Below, one piece after another: positions 1 to 8,541 of a stretch of DNA of 62,173 nucleotides; the stretch's first letter is position 1; each line of letters begins with the position of its first letter. Below the pieces are notes generated by a model. The model worked only from the letters and a program-made list of their open reading frames with translations. It was not told where the DNA came from and made no database searches. The stretch is taken from the NCBI GenBank assembly GCA_937872475.1, contig CALMSY010000006.1, forward strand, positions 1-62,173, given 5' to 3'. The translations under genes and the position numbers were made by a program. This DNA is from 67-14 sp020438345. GTDB lineage: Bacteria > Actinomycetota > Thermoleophilia > Solirubrobacterales > 70-9.

Positions 1-149
1 AAGTGAATGTGACTGAATTCCAGGGAGTTGTTCCGATTCAACAAGAAGTGAGGATGAAGCTCCCGCGCAACCGGCTCGAAGCTGAACTCCCTGGCCAGCG
101 CGCCGGCACCGGGCTTGCCGATACTCCCTCCTGCCAGCGGCAGGTCCAT
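1..149 (-). CDS. possible partial gene running off the window start
   Basis: Reading leftward from an ATG at 149 there are 49 codons without a stop to the window edge, with third positions mostly G or C, as in real genes here. The peptide starts MDLPLAGGSIGKPGAGALA and contains HFLLNRNNSLEF. I do not recognise a family. No Shine-Dalgarno or TAnnnT box precedes the ATG, and the same frame stays open upstream into the end of fdhD, so the true start is unclear. An ATG overlapping the fdhD stop opens a different frame that stops after about 58 codons with weaker codon bias. Only the coding-like composition is seen. Confidence 0.25.
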   Translation of the reverse strand, partial: MDLPLAGGSIGKPGAGALAREFSFEPVARELHPHFLLNRNNSLEFSHIH

Positions 150-210
150 TGGGTCAGCAATCGTGCGGACGCCTTGCGGTGTTGGGTGCTGACAATCGCC
201 TTTGGGTGGC

Positions 211-1104
211 TCATGCGCTCGGCATTCGTTCCTCGGATTTCGGCATCGCTGTTGTTCCGGAGTTCCTGCCCGAGCCGGTGATGATCCTATCGGGACGGCT
301 GTAGGCCACCAGCGCATTGCCCCGGACGAACCCGGCCAGGGACATGCCCGCTCTCAGTGCCAGTTCAGCGGCCAGAGATGACGGCGCCGAAACGGCCGAG
401 AAGATCGGAATACCCGCCATCCATGCTTTCTGGACCAGTTCGAAACTGGCCCGGCCAGAAACCTGAAGTACACAACCGGAAAGCGGCAGACGGTCTTCCA
501 TCAAGGCCCAGCCGATCACCTTGTCAACAGCGTTATGCCGGCCCACGTCCTCACTAAGTACCAGCAGCTCGCCGCTGGTCGCGTCAAAGAGTCCGGCCGC
601 ATGCAGGCCTCCGGTCCGGTCGAAGATGTCCTGGCTTTCCCGGAGCCTGTCCGGCATCGCGAGCAGGCATTCGAGGTTGACTTCCGTTTGGTCATCGGTG
701 AGGCAGAACACCGAACTGGTTTCAACCGCGTCGACGCTGGCCTTGCCGCAGATCCCGCAGGAACTGGTTGTGTAGAAGTTACGCGCCAGTTCGGGCGAAG
801 GAGGTTCGATCTCCGGCCCCAGTTTGATGTCCAATACGTTGTAGGAATTCGCTCCGTTGGCCGTCGCCCCGCGGCAGTACTGCGCCGCTTCGAAACCTTC
901 GCGGTCAGAAATGACTCCTTCCGAGACGAGGAAACCGGCGGCCAGCTCATAGTCGTTACCGGGGGTCCGCATGGTCACGGCCAGGGGCATACCGCCAACC
1001 CGGATCTCGAGGGGCTCCTCACCGGTCAGTGAGTCCCTTCGGCGTTGCGGCGCGGAGCCGATCGAAAACCGGGTCACCGTCGACTCTGAAACCACTCTTC
1101 CCAC
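211..1104 (-). CDS. fdhD: formate dehydrogenase accessory sulfurtransferase FdhD
   Basis: FdhD passes sulfur from a cysteine desulfurase to the molybdenum cofactor of formate dehydrogenase. Family hallmarks are all present: the CGIC pair (about residues 116-119), RTGGLHAAGLF, EDVGRHNAVDKVIG, SGRASFELVQKA and FSAVSAPSSLA. Length is normal. The frame can start at GTG 1122, but a TATTAT hexamer lies exactly 6 nt before an in-frame GTG at 1104, the arrangement seen before many genes in this window, so I prefer 1104 as a leaderless start. No formate dehydrogenase subunit is in view; it may lie beyond the left edge. The family call is firm; the start is inferred. Confidence 0.93.
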   Translation of the reverse strand: MGRVVSESTVTRFSIGSAPQRRRDSLTGEEPLEIRVGGMPLAVTMRTPGNDYELAAGFLVSEGVISDREGFEAAQYCRGATANGANSYNVLDIKLGPEIEPPSPELARNFYTTSSCGICGKASVDAVETSSVFCLTDDQTEVNLECLLAMPDRLRESQDIFDRTGGLHAAGLFDATSGELLVLSEDVGRHNAVDKVIGWALMEDRLPLSGCVLQVSGRASFELVQKAWMAGIPIFSAVSAPSSLAAELALRAGMSLAGFVRGNALVAYSRPDRIITGSGRNSGTTAMPKSEERMPSA

Positions 1105-1221
1105 GGCTCGATAATAGGACACCCCCGGCGGGCTTCAGCAGGTTGGCCCGGATTTCGCCGCAAACGGTCCTACCCGGAGCGCGAGGCATGTTCACTGATA
1201 GCTACGGCCACCGTTTCCGGG

Positions 1222-1875
1222 CTAGCGGGAAGTGAGGCGCATCGAAGGGTCGGGGTCCAGGAATGAGTACCGGGTCGCGATGGCGACGGCCTGGGTGCGG
1301 GTTTCAACGCCGAGCTTCCTGACCACATTGCGCACATGCGTGTAAACGGTCGCTGTCTGGATGCCGATCTTCTCCGCTACCCCCTGGGCCCTCATTCCGG
1401 TTGCCAGCAACGCCAGAATTTCCCGTTCCCGGTCGGAAAGGGCCTGCAGGCGCTGCAGCTCGTCGTCCTGGTCAAACTGACCTTCGAAACCGGGGTACCA
1501 GCTGCCACCGGCCGTCACGGCTTCGCAGGCATCACGGATCTGCTCGAAGCTTGCCGATTTGACAATTAAACCCGATGCCCCTTCTCTGGCGGCCAGCCGG
1601 ACGAGGTTGGCATCGTCGTGCGCGGCAAATACAAGCACCTTGATCCCGGGAAACCGGGTAAGGACCCTCCGGGTGGCTTCGATGCCGTTGACTTCCGGCA
1701 TTTCGATGTCGATGATCACCAGTTCGGGCTGATGTTTGCGGACTGCCGGCAGGACGCTGGCGCCATCGGCAACTTCCGCAACCACTTCAAAGCCGGGCAA
1801 TTCGTCAATCCGGGCCTGGATCGCCTGCCTGACGATCCAGTGATCGTCGCAGATCAGGACCGGGACGTCGGTCAC
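1222..1875 (-). CDS. NarL/FixJ-type response regulator with altered switch residue
   Basis: A 217-residue two-component regulator. The receiver domain (about 1-120) has acidic D10/D11, phospho-acceptor D56 in LVIIDIEMPEVNG and the conserved lysine in GLIVKSA. The C-terminal LuxR-type helix-turn-helix (about 145-205) contains LSDREREILALLATG and the recognition segment TVYTHVRNVVRKLGV. The Thr/Ser switch position after beta-strand 4 (usually LT or FS) reads VFAAHDD, so the hydroxyl residue is Ala. Its ATG overlaps the serS stop by 4 bp (ATGA), so translation is coupled to a tRNA synthetase gene. No histidine kinase is adjacent. Target genes cannot be told from sequence. Confidence 0.9.
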   Translation of the reverse strand: MTDVPVLICDDHWIVRQAIQARIDELPGFEVVAEVADGASVLPAVRKHQPELVIIDIEMPEVNGIEATRRVLTRFPGIKVLVFAAHDDANLVRLAAREGASGLIVKSASFEQIRDACEAVTAGGSWYPGFEGQFDQDDELQRLQALSDREREILALLATGMRAQGVAEKIGIQTATVYTHVRNVVRKLGVETRTQAVAIATRYSFLDPDPSMRLTSR

Positions 1876-3137
1876 GGTCCGCCGATCACCGCCGGGGCAC
1901 CGAACGCAACAAGGACTTCCGGGATCACCACCGTGCCGTCGGGTTGTTGATGGTTCTCGAGCAGGGCGATGATCGTCCGGCCAACCGCGACGGCAGTTCC
2001 GTTCAGGGTGTTGGCGAACTCGGGAGGTGCACCCGGTTCAGGCCGGAACCTGCAGCCGATGCGCCGCGCCTGAAAGTCCGTTGTGTTCGAACACGAGGTG
2101 AGTTCGCGATACCTGCCCTGGCTGGGAATCCAGGCTTCACAGTCATACTTCTTGGCGGCCGAGCCGCCGAGGTCACCGGCCGCTACGTTGACGACCCGGT
2201 AGGCGAGTCCGAGTGCGTTGAGGATGTCTTCCTCAAGGCCAAGAATCCGCTCGTGTTCTGCCGCGGCGTCTTCCGGCTTGACGAACGAGAACATCTCGAC
2301 CTTGTCGAACTGGTGGACCCGGAAAATCCCGTGAGTGTCTCTGCCTGCCGCACCTGCTTCACGGCGAAAGCAGCTGGAGAAGCCGGCGTAGCGGATCGGT
2401 AGCTGGTCGGCGTCGAGAATCTGGTCGGCATGCAGTCCCGCAAGCGGGACCTCGGAGGTGCCGGCGAGGAATAGCTCATCCTTCTCCAGTTCGTAGATCT
2501 GGTCGCGATCACCGGGCAGGAAGCCGGTTCCGAACAGCGCCTCTTCCCGAACCAGGATCGGTGGCACCACCGGCTCGTGACCTTGCTCCCGCAGGGTTTC
2601 AAGGGCCCAGCGAACCAGCGCGAACTCCAGCATGACCAGGTCACCCTTGAGATAGGCAAAGCGTGCCCCGGAGACCCTGGCGGCCGCTTCGAGCTCGATC
2701 CGGTCACCGGCGAGTTCGACGTGATCCTTCGGCTCGAAATCGAACTCGGGTGGCACCCCGACCTCGCGGATCAGCTCGGCATCCTCATCGGTGTAACCAT
2801 CGGGGCTGCCCGGGTCGGGCAGGTTCGGCAGACCGGCGGCGACTTCATTCAGTCTCGTTTCTACCGATTCAAGTTCACCTTCCATCTGCTCGAGCCGGGA
2901 CTTCAGCTTGCGAACTTCTTCCATCTGGGCGGTTGCATCTTCGCCAGCTTTCTTCAGGGCGCCGATCTTCTCCGATTCGACCTTGCGCTCACTTCGAATC
3001 CCCTCGATTGAGGGGAGTAGCTCGCGGCGCTTGCCGTCAAGTTCAAGCAGTTCATCGACCTGCCCGGCGGCGCCGCGCCGGGCAAGAGCAGCCTTGATCC
3101 GCTCGGGTTCGGAGCGGATCAGTTTGAGGTCGAGCAC
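1872..3137 (-). CDS. serS: seryl-tRNA synthetase
   Basis: Charges tRNA-Ser with serine; cytoplasmic homodimer. The N-terminal 110 residues form the coiled-coil tRNA-binding arm (charged heptads around 25-95). The class II catalytic core follows: TSEVPLAGLH, motif 2 with SSCFRREAGAAGRDTHGIFR, and motif 3 with NGTAVAVGRTIIALLEN. At 421 residues it has normal length, and MLDLKLIRSEPERIKAALARR is the usual SerS N-terminus, which fixes the start. It sits 15 bp downstream of the cytochrome c gene and overlaps the following response-regulator gene, so the three are probably one transcript. Confidence 0.97.
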   Translation of the reverse strand: MLDLKLIRSEPERIKAALARRGAAGQVDELLELDGKRRELLPSIEGIRSERKVESEKIGALKKAGEDATAQMEEVRKLKSRLEQMEGELESVETRLNEVAAGLPNLPDPGSPDGYTDEDAELIREVGVPPEFDFEPKDHVELAGDRIELEAAARVSGARFAYLKGDLVMLEFALVRWALETLREQGHEPVVPPILVREEALFGTGFLPGDRDQIYELEKDELFLAGTSEVPLAGLHADQILDADQLPIRYAGFSSCFRREAGAAGRDTHGIFRVHQFDKVEMFSFVKPEDAAAEHERILGLEEDILNALGLAYRVVNVAAGDLGGSAAKKYDCEAWIPSQGRYRELTSCSNTTDFQARRIGCRFRPEPGAPPEFANTLNGTAVAVGRTIIALLENHQQPDGTVVIPEVLVAFGAPAVIGGP

Positions 3138-3152
3138 GGCCCCCGCCGCCGA

Positions 3153-3605
3153 CTACTCGCCGTGGGTGCCAGTAGCGGGCTTCGCGTCTTCAGGTACGGA
3201 AGCGTCCGCTTCGTCCGAGTATTCCTCGGCTCCGGCCTCGCCGGCCTCGGCACCGGCGTATTCGGCGACGAACCGGGCAACCTTCTCGGCTTCGACACCG
3301 ACCACGATGTTCTGCGGCATGATGGCACCGGAGAAGCCACCATTCTGGATGGCGTGGAGCGCGGACTCATAGGTTTCGGACCTCTCGTCGAGGTTCGGCC
3401 CCTGGACGCGGGTCCCGCGGTTGCCCGTGCCGAGTGCTCCGGCCGGGGTCAGGGTGTGGCAGCCGGCACAGTTCGCAGCGAAAAGCTGGGCTCCCTCGTA
3501 ATCCGGGGAGTCGTTGGAAACCGTGATTCCCTCTTCACCAAATCCGCATGCGGACAGGGAGAAGGCGGCGGCAATGGCAAGTGTTGTGATGGCTACGGCG
3601 CGCAC
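3153..3605 (-). CDS. c-type cytochrome lipoprotein
   Basis: Small electron carrier, probably anchored to the outer face of the membrane. A hydrophobic signal ends in the lipobox LSAC (Cys20). Haem attachment is CAGCH (Cys46, Cys49, His50), and Met96 in GAIMPQN is the likely sixth ligand, as in class I cytochromes c. The tail after about residue 118 is acidic and Ala/Glu-rich with no clear fold. The GTG start at 3605 is preceded 9 nt upstream by a TATGAT hexamer. No oxidase or reductase gene is adjacent, so the redox partner is unknown. Confidence 0.88.
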   Translation of the reverse strand: MRAVAITTLAIAAAFSLSACGFGEEGITVSNDSPDYEGAQLFAANCAGCHTLTPAGALGTGNRGTRVQGPNLDERSETYESALHAIQNGGFSGAIMPQNIVVGVEAEKVARFVAEYAGAEAGEAGAEEYSDEADASVPEDAKPATGTHGE

Positions 3606-3714
3606 AGCGTGGGCATCATATTGTCTGCGGCCGGAAGATGACTGCCCCGGATGTGTGCGGGCATCGCCAGGTGGCCGAATTCACGCCTGTGGAGGGGGTG
3701 GTCCGTCGGCTCTT

Positions 3715-5643
3715 TCAGGCTTTCCGACCGGCGATTCTGAAGATGGTGAACTGGTCGCCTACCTTCAGGACGTAGAGGCCTGGCCGGAGCGCCCGGAAGG
3801 CCGGGAGCACTGCCAGGCCGTTTCTGGCGCGGGTTCGTCCGGTCGCGATTCTCTTGCCGCGGCTTGTGAGGGTCCATCTCGTTGCGGTGGCTGTCGAGGC
3901 GACCAGCTTCACCTTGCATTTGACTTTGACTTTGCGGGCCTTCTTTTTCTTTTTGACTTTGCAGCGCACCTGTGCGTCTCGACCGGCGACCCCTTGCGGA
4001 CCCGTGTTGCCCGTGCTGCCGGCTGGTCCGGTTGGTCCAGACGGACCAGTCGACCCGGTTGCGCTTGTCATACCAGTCGGGCCGACTCCTCCGGTCGGAC
4101 CGGCTTCACCGGTAGGGCCGGCTTCACCAGTCGGGCCGGCTTCACCGGTAGGGCCGGCTTCACCAGTCGGACCGGTCGGGAGCGCACCGCCGGTTCCCGC
4201 GAGTGGCACCGTGAGTGGCGAGTTCAAGCCTTCGAACCGGACTTCGAGATCCGCGCTTCTGGCACCAGATATGGATGGTGCAAAGCGAACCCGGACCTGG
4301 CAGCTGCCGCCCGACGGCACCGGACCGTCCGAGCAGTCGTCGTATGTAGCGATGAAGTCGTCCGGATCGGAACCCCTGACTACTACCCCGGAAACGTCAA
4401 GGGGGTAGCCGGCCGACGGGTTGTCGATGGTCACAGTCTGGGGCGGACTCATCGTGTCGAGCGCCTGTTCGGCGTAAGTGAGGTTCGCGGGCGTGGGAGA
4501 GGGGTTCGGGCCCGCGTTCAGCAGAATCGAGACGTCGTTGGAGCTGGCATTGACTACAGCCAGGTCCGAGAACCCATCCCGGTTCAGGTCCCCGCTTGCC
4601 AATGACAGGGGAACGAAACCGGCCGGGAAATTGGTGGCAGTACCGAACGATCCGAGTCCGTCTCCGATCAGCACCGAGACATCACCCGAGCTGTAATTCG
4701 AAGTGGCGAGGTCAGGGATCCCGTCAGCGTTCAGGTCTTCGATCACCACAGAGGCGGGACTCAACCCGGTCGGGAAGTTGGTTGCTGGCGTGAACGATCC
4801 CACTCCGTTCCCCAGCAGAACCGAGACGGTGCTTGAGCCGGTATTCGCGACCGCGAGGTCGGCAAACCCATCGCCATTGAGGTCACCGCTGGCGAGTCTC
4901 CAGGGAGCTGTGCCGGTTGCGTGATTGCCCGGAAGCCCGAAAGAGCCTGCCCCGGTCCCGAGCCGGACTGAAACATTGTTTGAGACTCCGTTTGCGACGA
5001 CCAGGTCAGCGAAACTGTTGCCATTCAGGTAACCGATCGCGATGCCTCTGGGTTGGGTACCCATCGAGAAGCCGGTCGCTGCTCCGAAGGAACCGGTTCC
5101 GGTTCCGAGCAGAACCGAAGCGTCATCGGAGCCGTTGTTAGCCGTGGCGATGTCAATGTAGCTGTCGGCGTTCAGGTAGCCCGCCGCAATTGCCGAGGGG
5201 CTGGTCCCGACCGTGAAGTTGGTTGCCGTCCCGAACGAGCCGGCCCCGTTGCCGAGCAGCACCGAGACATTGTTGGAACCCGAGTTGGAGACGGCGAGGT
5301 CTGTGAAGCTGTCGCCGTTCAGGTTTCGTGCCACAAGGTCGTAGGGGAGCGATCCCACCGGGAAGCTGGCGACCGTCGGGAAGTTGCCGTTTCCGGTCCC
5401 GAGGAGAATGGCAACGCTGTTGGTGTTGTAAGCAGCAATCGCCAGATCGGCCTTGCCATCACCATTGAAATCTCCTATCCGTACCTGCCTGGGACTGTCA
5501 CCGAGCGCGAAGTTCGTTGCCGGGTTGAAAGAAACCGCGGAGGCGGAAGTAGCGACCAGCCCGAAAAGGAAAAACAGGATCAGAACAGACAGGGAACCTG
5601 GCACCCAGACCCTCTTGAACGATGCATGCCCTGCAGGACCCAT
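3715..5643 (-). CDS. secreted FG-GAP/VCBS-repeat protein with collagen-like stalk
   Basis: Predicted exported surface protein. I chose the ATG at 5643 because AGAGGGGGAG lies just upstream; an in-frame start at 5712 would add 23 residues. A signal peptide (VLILFFLFGLVATSASA) is followed by seven FG-GAP-type repeats, each with a calcium-loop-like motif such as FNGDGKADLAIA, suggesting a beta-propeller. A HYDIN/choice-of-anchor-D-like Ig domain follows, then a collagen-like GPTGEA run, then a very basic segment (CKVKKKKKARKVKVKCKV) and a C-terminal beta-rich domain. Ligand and anchoring are unknown. The domain order is seen; an adhesion or scaffold role is inference. Confidence 0.85.
   Translation of the reverse strand: MGPAGHASFKRVWVPGSLSVLILFFLFGLVATSASAVSFNPATNFALGDSPRQVRIGDFNGDGKADLAIAAYNTNSVAILLGTGNGNFPTVASFPVGSLPYDLVARNLNGDSFTDLAVSNSGSNNVSVLLGNGAGSFGTATNFTVGTSPSAIAAGYLNADSYIDIATANNGSDDASVLLGTGTGSFGAATGFSMGTQPRGIAIGYLNGNSFADLVVANGVSNNVSVRLGTGAGSFGLPGNHATGTAPWRLASGDLNGDGFADLAVANTGSSTVSVLLGNGVGSFTPATNFPTGLSPASVVIEDLNADGIPDLATSNYSSGDVSVLIGDGLGSFGTATNFPAGFVPLSLASGDLNRDGFSDLAVVNASSNDVSILLNAGPNPSPTPANLTYAEQALDTMSPPQTVTIDNPSAGYPLDVSGVVVRGSDPDDFIATYDDCSDGPVPSGGSCQVRVRFAPSISGARSADLEVRFEGLNSPLTVPLAGTGGALPTGPTGEAGPTGEAGPTGEAGPTGEAGPTGGVGPTGMTSATGSTGPSGPTGPAGSTGNTGPQGVAGRDAQVRCKVKKKKKARKVKVKCKVKLVASTATATRWTLTSRGKRIATGRTRARNGLAVLPAFRALRPGLYVLKVGDQFTIFRIAGRKA
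4074..4176. repeat. 18-bp tandem repeat encoding GPTGEA
   Basis: Near-perfect 18-bp units alternating between two sequence versions (36-bp higher-order period) encode repeated Gly-Pro-Thr-Gly-Glu-Ala in the collagen-like stalk of the FG-GAP protein. Copy number is likely to vary between strains, changing stalk length without shifting frame. Confidence 0.8.
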
Positions 5644-5767
5644 CTCGTACTCCCCCTCTACACATGGTTGCCGCTGCGACACCAGCCTAGCGCCGGTTGC
5701 CGGATGATTCATCCCGGCCAGAAGCGGCTGGAGACAGTCCCCATCTCATAGTGTCTGCGGGGTACAG

Positions 5768-6280
5768 ATGGCTGCTCCAGATCGAAACGAGTTCAGGCAG
5801 ACGGTTGGCCTGCTGCCTACCGGAGTGACTGTGGTGTCGGCTTTCCAGGATGCAGGCCCGGCCGGCGCGACCGCCTCTGCGGTCTGTTCTCTTTCCCTGG
5901 AACCGATGATGATGCTGGTCTGTCTTGACCTCGGCTCACGTTCACTTGAAGTAGTTCGCGAGGCGGGACGTTTCGGGATTTCGGTGCTCGGTGAAGGTCA
6001 ACGGGCGTCGGCCGAGCTCTTTGCTACCAAGGCGGAGCAGGAGGAAAAGTGGGGATCGGTCCGGTGGCGCGACCGCCTCGGCGTGCCAATCATCGAGGGC
6101 AGCCTGGCCCGGGTTGTCTGCGATGTGGCTGAAATCATTCCCGGCGGTGACCATGTGATCGTCACCGGTGAAGTTCTTGAAGTCGAAGCGGACGACGAGC
6201 CCGGTGAACCACTCATCTACCACGGTGGACTGTTCCGCAGGCTAGACGCGGAAGCGGACCCAGGAGCCGGGGAATTCTGA
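5768..6280 (+). CDS. flavin reductase-like FMN-binding split-barrel protein
   Basis: A 170-residue single-domain protein of the HpaC/ActVB flavin reductase family, which reduces FMN or FAD with NAD(P)H for a partner monooxygenase. Family features are the N-terminal FRQTVGLLPTGVTVVSA, the phosphate-binding ATASAVCSLSLEP, FGISVL, and GDHVIVTGEVLEVEADDEPGEPLIYHGGLFRRL at the end. The TGA stop abuts the non-ATG start of the phzF-like gene, so the two are probably co-translated. No oxygenase is adjacent, so the partner is unknown. Confidence 0.85.
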   Translation: MAAPDRNEFRQTVGLLPTGVTVVSAFQDAGPAGATASAVCSLSLEPMMMLVCLDLGSRSLEVVREAGRFGISVLGEGQRASAELFATKAEQEEKWGSVRWRDRLGVPIIEGSLARVVCDVAEIIPGGDHVIVTGEVLEVEADDEPGEPLIYHGGLFRRLDAEADPGAGEF

Positions 6281-7200
6281 TCGGCGCCCACCGTTTCTTC
6301 TGGCTGGACGTTTTCGGCGAGGCTCCTTTGTCTGGGAACCCTCTCGCGGTCGTACTCGACGCAGACAGCCTGGATGACGAAACGATGCTCGCCTTCGCGC
6401 GGGAGGCAGGTCTTTCGGAGACGACTTTCGTCCAGTCTCCGGCGGCCCCGGTGGCCCCGGCCGACCCGGCGGATTCCGGCCACCCGGCGGGCTCCGTAGC
6501 TGCCGACTACCGCAACCGGATCTGGACGATAAGCGGGGAGATTCCCTTCGCCGGCCATCCTTCGCTGGGCACGGCGGTCGCAGTAGCGATCGAACGGGAT
6601 TCGGACGAGGGCACCTTCACCCAGGAGACCGGGGTCGGACTTCAGCCGGTTGACGTGAAAAGACTGGGTGATCGCTCCGGGAATGGTGTCTGGAAGGCCT
6701 CGGTCCTTCAGGAGCGGGCCGAGTTCGGTGAAGTGATCCCGACCGCGGAGGTTGCCGCTGTGCTCGGTATCGAAGAGGAGATGATCGATAGCCGGTATTC
6801 GGCCCAGCTTGTTTCGACCGGTCTGCCGGCCCTGCTGATACCGGTTCGGGACGTTGAGGGCCTGGCCGCCTGCCGCGGAGATGCCGCCGCACTTGACGAG
6901 CTGGGTCTCGGCATCGACCTGAACGTCTATCCGTTCGTTTTCGATGTCCCGACCCGCACGGCCCGTTCCCGCTGCTTTGCCCTCGACCTCGGTGATTTTG
7001 AAGATCCGGCAACCGGGTCCGCCGCAGGGCCGCTGGTCGCCTATCTCCAGGACATCCTCGATGTGGACCGGATCCGGGTTCGCCAGGGGATAGAGATGGG
7101 CCGCCCCAGCCTGATCGAGGCCCGCATGGATTCTGGCCGCCCCCGGGTTTCCGGTCAGGTTCACGTGGTCGTGAAAGGCCAGGTCAGACTCCCTTCCTGA
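6280..7200 (+). CDS. PhzF-family isomerase with a non-canonical start codon
   Basis: PhzF-like epimerase/isomerase fold. Conserved blocks: GNPLAVVLDA, catalytic Glu47 in EAGLSETTFV, FAGHPSLGTAVAV and DPATGSAAGPLVAYL. The family N-terminus (RFFWLDVFGEAPLSGNP) is fully encoded, but no ATG/GTG/TTG lies upstream of it; the only conventional start, TTG 6328, would delete that strand. I place the start at ATC 6280, which overlaps the preceding TGA as TGATC where ATG would give the common TGATG coupling. ATT 6274, 7 nt after AGGAG, is an alternative. Family assignment is firm, substrate unknown; the start is inferred and could reflect a base error. Confidence 0.85.
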   Translation: MGAHRFFWLDVFGEAPLSGNPLAVVLDADSLDDETMLAFAREAGLSETTFVQSPAAPVAPADPADSGHPAGSVAADYRNRIWTISGEIPFAGHPSLGTAVAVAIERDSDEGTFTQETGVGLQPVDVKRLGDRSGNGVWKASVLQERAEFGEVIPTAEVAAVLGIEEEMIDSRYSAQLVSTGLPALLIPVRDVEGLAACRGDAAALDELGLGIDLNVYPFVFDVPTRTARSRCFALDLGDFEDPATGSAAGPLVAYLQDILDVDRIRVRQGIEMGRPSLIEARMDSGRPRVSGQVHVVVKGQVRLPS

Positions 7201-7240
7201 CGGCCATCCAGTCCGAACCAGCCCCACCCAGGGAGGAACC

Positions 7241-7331
7241 AGCCACCCTCCGCGGAACCACCTCACCCTCCGCGGAACCACCTCACCCTGCGCGGAACCA
7301 CCTCACCCTGCGCGGAACCACCTCACCCTCC
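7241..7331. repeat. 20-bp intergenic tandem repeat, about 4.5 copies
   Basis: An exact 20-bp period of the unit CCTCACCCTCCGCGGAACCA, with single-base variants (CTCCG/CTGCG). It lies in the roughly 320-bp stretch between the phzF-like gene and the AbiEi-type gene. No gene is supported in this stretch; it also holds the hairpin at 7332-7377 and the upstream region of the next gene. Confidence 0.9.
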
Positions 7332-7377
7332 GGTGTCACGACTTAGGTATTGGAAACCGGGCATTTCTCGTGACACC
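7332..7377. repeat. 10-bp inverted repeat; left copy of a direct repeat flanking the AbiEi-type gene
   Basis: GGTGTCACGA and TCGTGACACC form a perfect 10-bp stem around a 26-nt loop. The same stretch recurs imperfectly at 8527-8567, where its first bases encode the last codons and stop of the intervening gene. In that right copy the second stem arm is degraded. Confidence 0.8.
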
Positions 7378-7481
7378 ATTCTGCTGAGGATGAGACCTTG
7401 CGGCTCGCGGGCGAGGGCCGGCAGGTGAATAGCCAGCGTCCGCCCACTTCTGGGGTGCTTCGTTACACATATTTGGCACCT

Positions 7482-7502
7482 ATAGAGCCACATGTGAGCT
7501 AT
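7482..7502. promoter_or_regulatory. dyad-symmetric candidate operator upstream of the AbiEi-type gene
   Basis: The 8-bp palindrome CACATGTG (7489-7496) is flanked by ATAG on the left and CTAT on the right, about 20 bp before the start codon of an HTH-containing gene. Autoregulation through this site is inference; AbiEi antitoxins are known to bind inverted repeats near their own promoters. Confidence 0.3.
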
Positions 7503-7521
7503 TTTTCCCGATTCTTGGGGG

Positions 7522-8541
7522 ATGACAGACAGGCCGGTGTCGAAATCGGCTCGGGTGAACGGGCAATTGAGAAGGGTCGTGGCCGCCGGCCATGGGGTCG
7601 TCTCCGGCGACGAACTCGCGAGGATCGGACTATCCAGGCAAGCCGTCAAACGACGTACCCAATCGGGGCTGCTGGTACCGGTTCTACGCGGTGTCTTCGC
7701 TCTGCCCGGAACCCGTCTCGATTGTCGTGGCCGGGCGAGAGCGGCAATGCTTGCGGGAGGGCCGGGTTGCGTCGTCACACACGGGACAGCCCTCGCCCTT
7801 CATGGTCTCGTACATGACCGGCTTCCGGTCCATGTAACAAAGTCCGGGGGACCCGGGCGTATTGACGGATCTCCGATCAAGGTGAGCAGCGAGTTCGGAT
7901 TCAGGGTCCAGAGCCATCAGGCGAGGTCACTGCCCGACCGACAGATCACCGATCTCGAAGGAATCCGGGTGGTGACGATGGAACGGGCCTTACTCGAATT
8001 CTCCGCAGTTTCGTCTGAGTCTCAGATCGGGAAAGCACTTGCCCAGGGCGAGAGGCAACGGGTTCTTTGCTGGAAGAGCCTTAGAGAGATAGTCGAGCAA
8101 GCAAACGGCTATAGGGGTGTTGGCCGGCTCCGCTCCGAAATGGATTTCTTCCATCCGGCCTTCGCGGATGCCGATTCCGAGCCGGAGGGGGATCTTCTTC
8201 GGGTGCTCCGGCGGCGAAGCCTGCCAATGCCGGAAGTCAATGCGTGGCTCGAGCCATACAAGGTCGACTTTTACTGGCGCCATCTTCGTCTTGCGGTTGA
8301 ACTGGATCCCCTGAGCACGCACCGCGGAACGGCAAGCTTCTTCGGTGACAGACGTAAAAGCGTCGAGCTCGAAGCTCGAGGTCTGAGGGTGATTCGAATA
8401 ACCGGTTACGACCTTTACCAGACGGAGGAACGCATGGCCTGGGAGCTGGAGCAGATCATGCGCCACCAGGCACGACTGCTCGGGGTGGAGCTTCACCTCC
8501 GTGGCCCGGGAGGTTCCCTCACCGGTGGTGTCACGCCTTAG
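7522..8541 (+). CDS. AbiEi-type HTH protein with C-terminal DUF559/Vsr-like domain
   Basis: A 339-residue protein. The N-terminal domain resembles the type IV AbiEi antitoxin (winged helix about 12-60: GVVSGDELARIGLSRQAVKRR, LLVPVLRGVFALPG; then the AbiEi core with HGTALALHGL). The C-terminal part resembles DUF559, a restriction-endonuclease-like fold (VDFYWRHLRLAVELDPLSTHRG, then FFGDRRKSVELEARGLRVIRITGYDL). Such fusions are usually solitary in Actinobacteria, and no AbiEii toxin is adjacent here. GGGGG precedes the ATG. The gene sits between imperfect direct repeats and tandem arrays, suggesting a mobile or recently acquired cassette. Biochemical role unknown. Confidence 0.75.
   Translation: MTDRPVSKSARVNGQLRRVVAAGHGVVSGDELARIGLSRQAVKRRTQSGLLVPVLRGVFALPGTRLDCRGRARAAMLAGGPGCVVTHGTALALHGLVHDRLPVHVTKSGGPGRIDGSPIKVSSEFGFRVQSHQARSLPDRQITDLEGIRVVTMERALLEFSAVSSESQIGKALAQGERQRVLCWKSLREIVEQANGYRGVGRLRSEMDFFHPAFADADSEPEGDLLRVLRRRSLPMPEVNAWLEPYKVDFYWRHLRLAVELDPLSTHRGTASFFGDRRKSVELEARGLRVIRITGYDLYQTEERMAWELEQIMRHQARLLGVELHLRGPGGSLTGGVTP

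Noticed and set aside
20..94. CCAGGGAGTT/AACTCCCTGG inverted repeat near the window start as an RNA gene
   Set aside because: Arms are 55 bp apart and the region reads as coding on the minus strand; no tRNA-like fold was found.
396..408. Illumina TruSeq adapter start (AGATCGGAA)
   Set aside because: Only nine bases match and the sequence lies in well-conserved fdhD coding.
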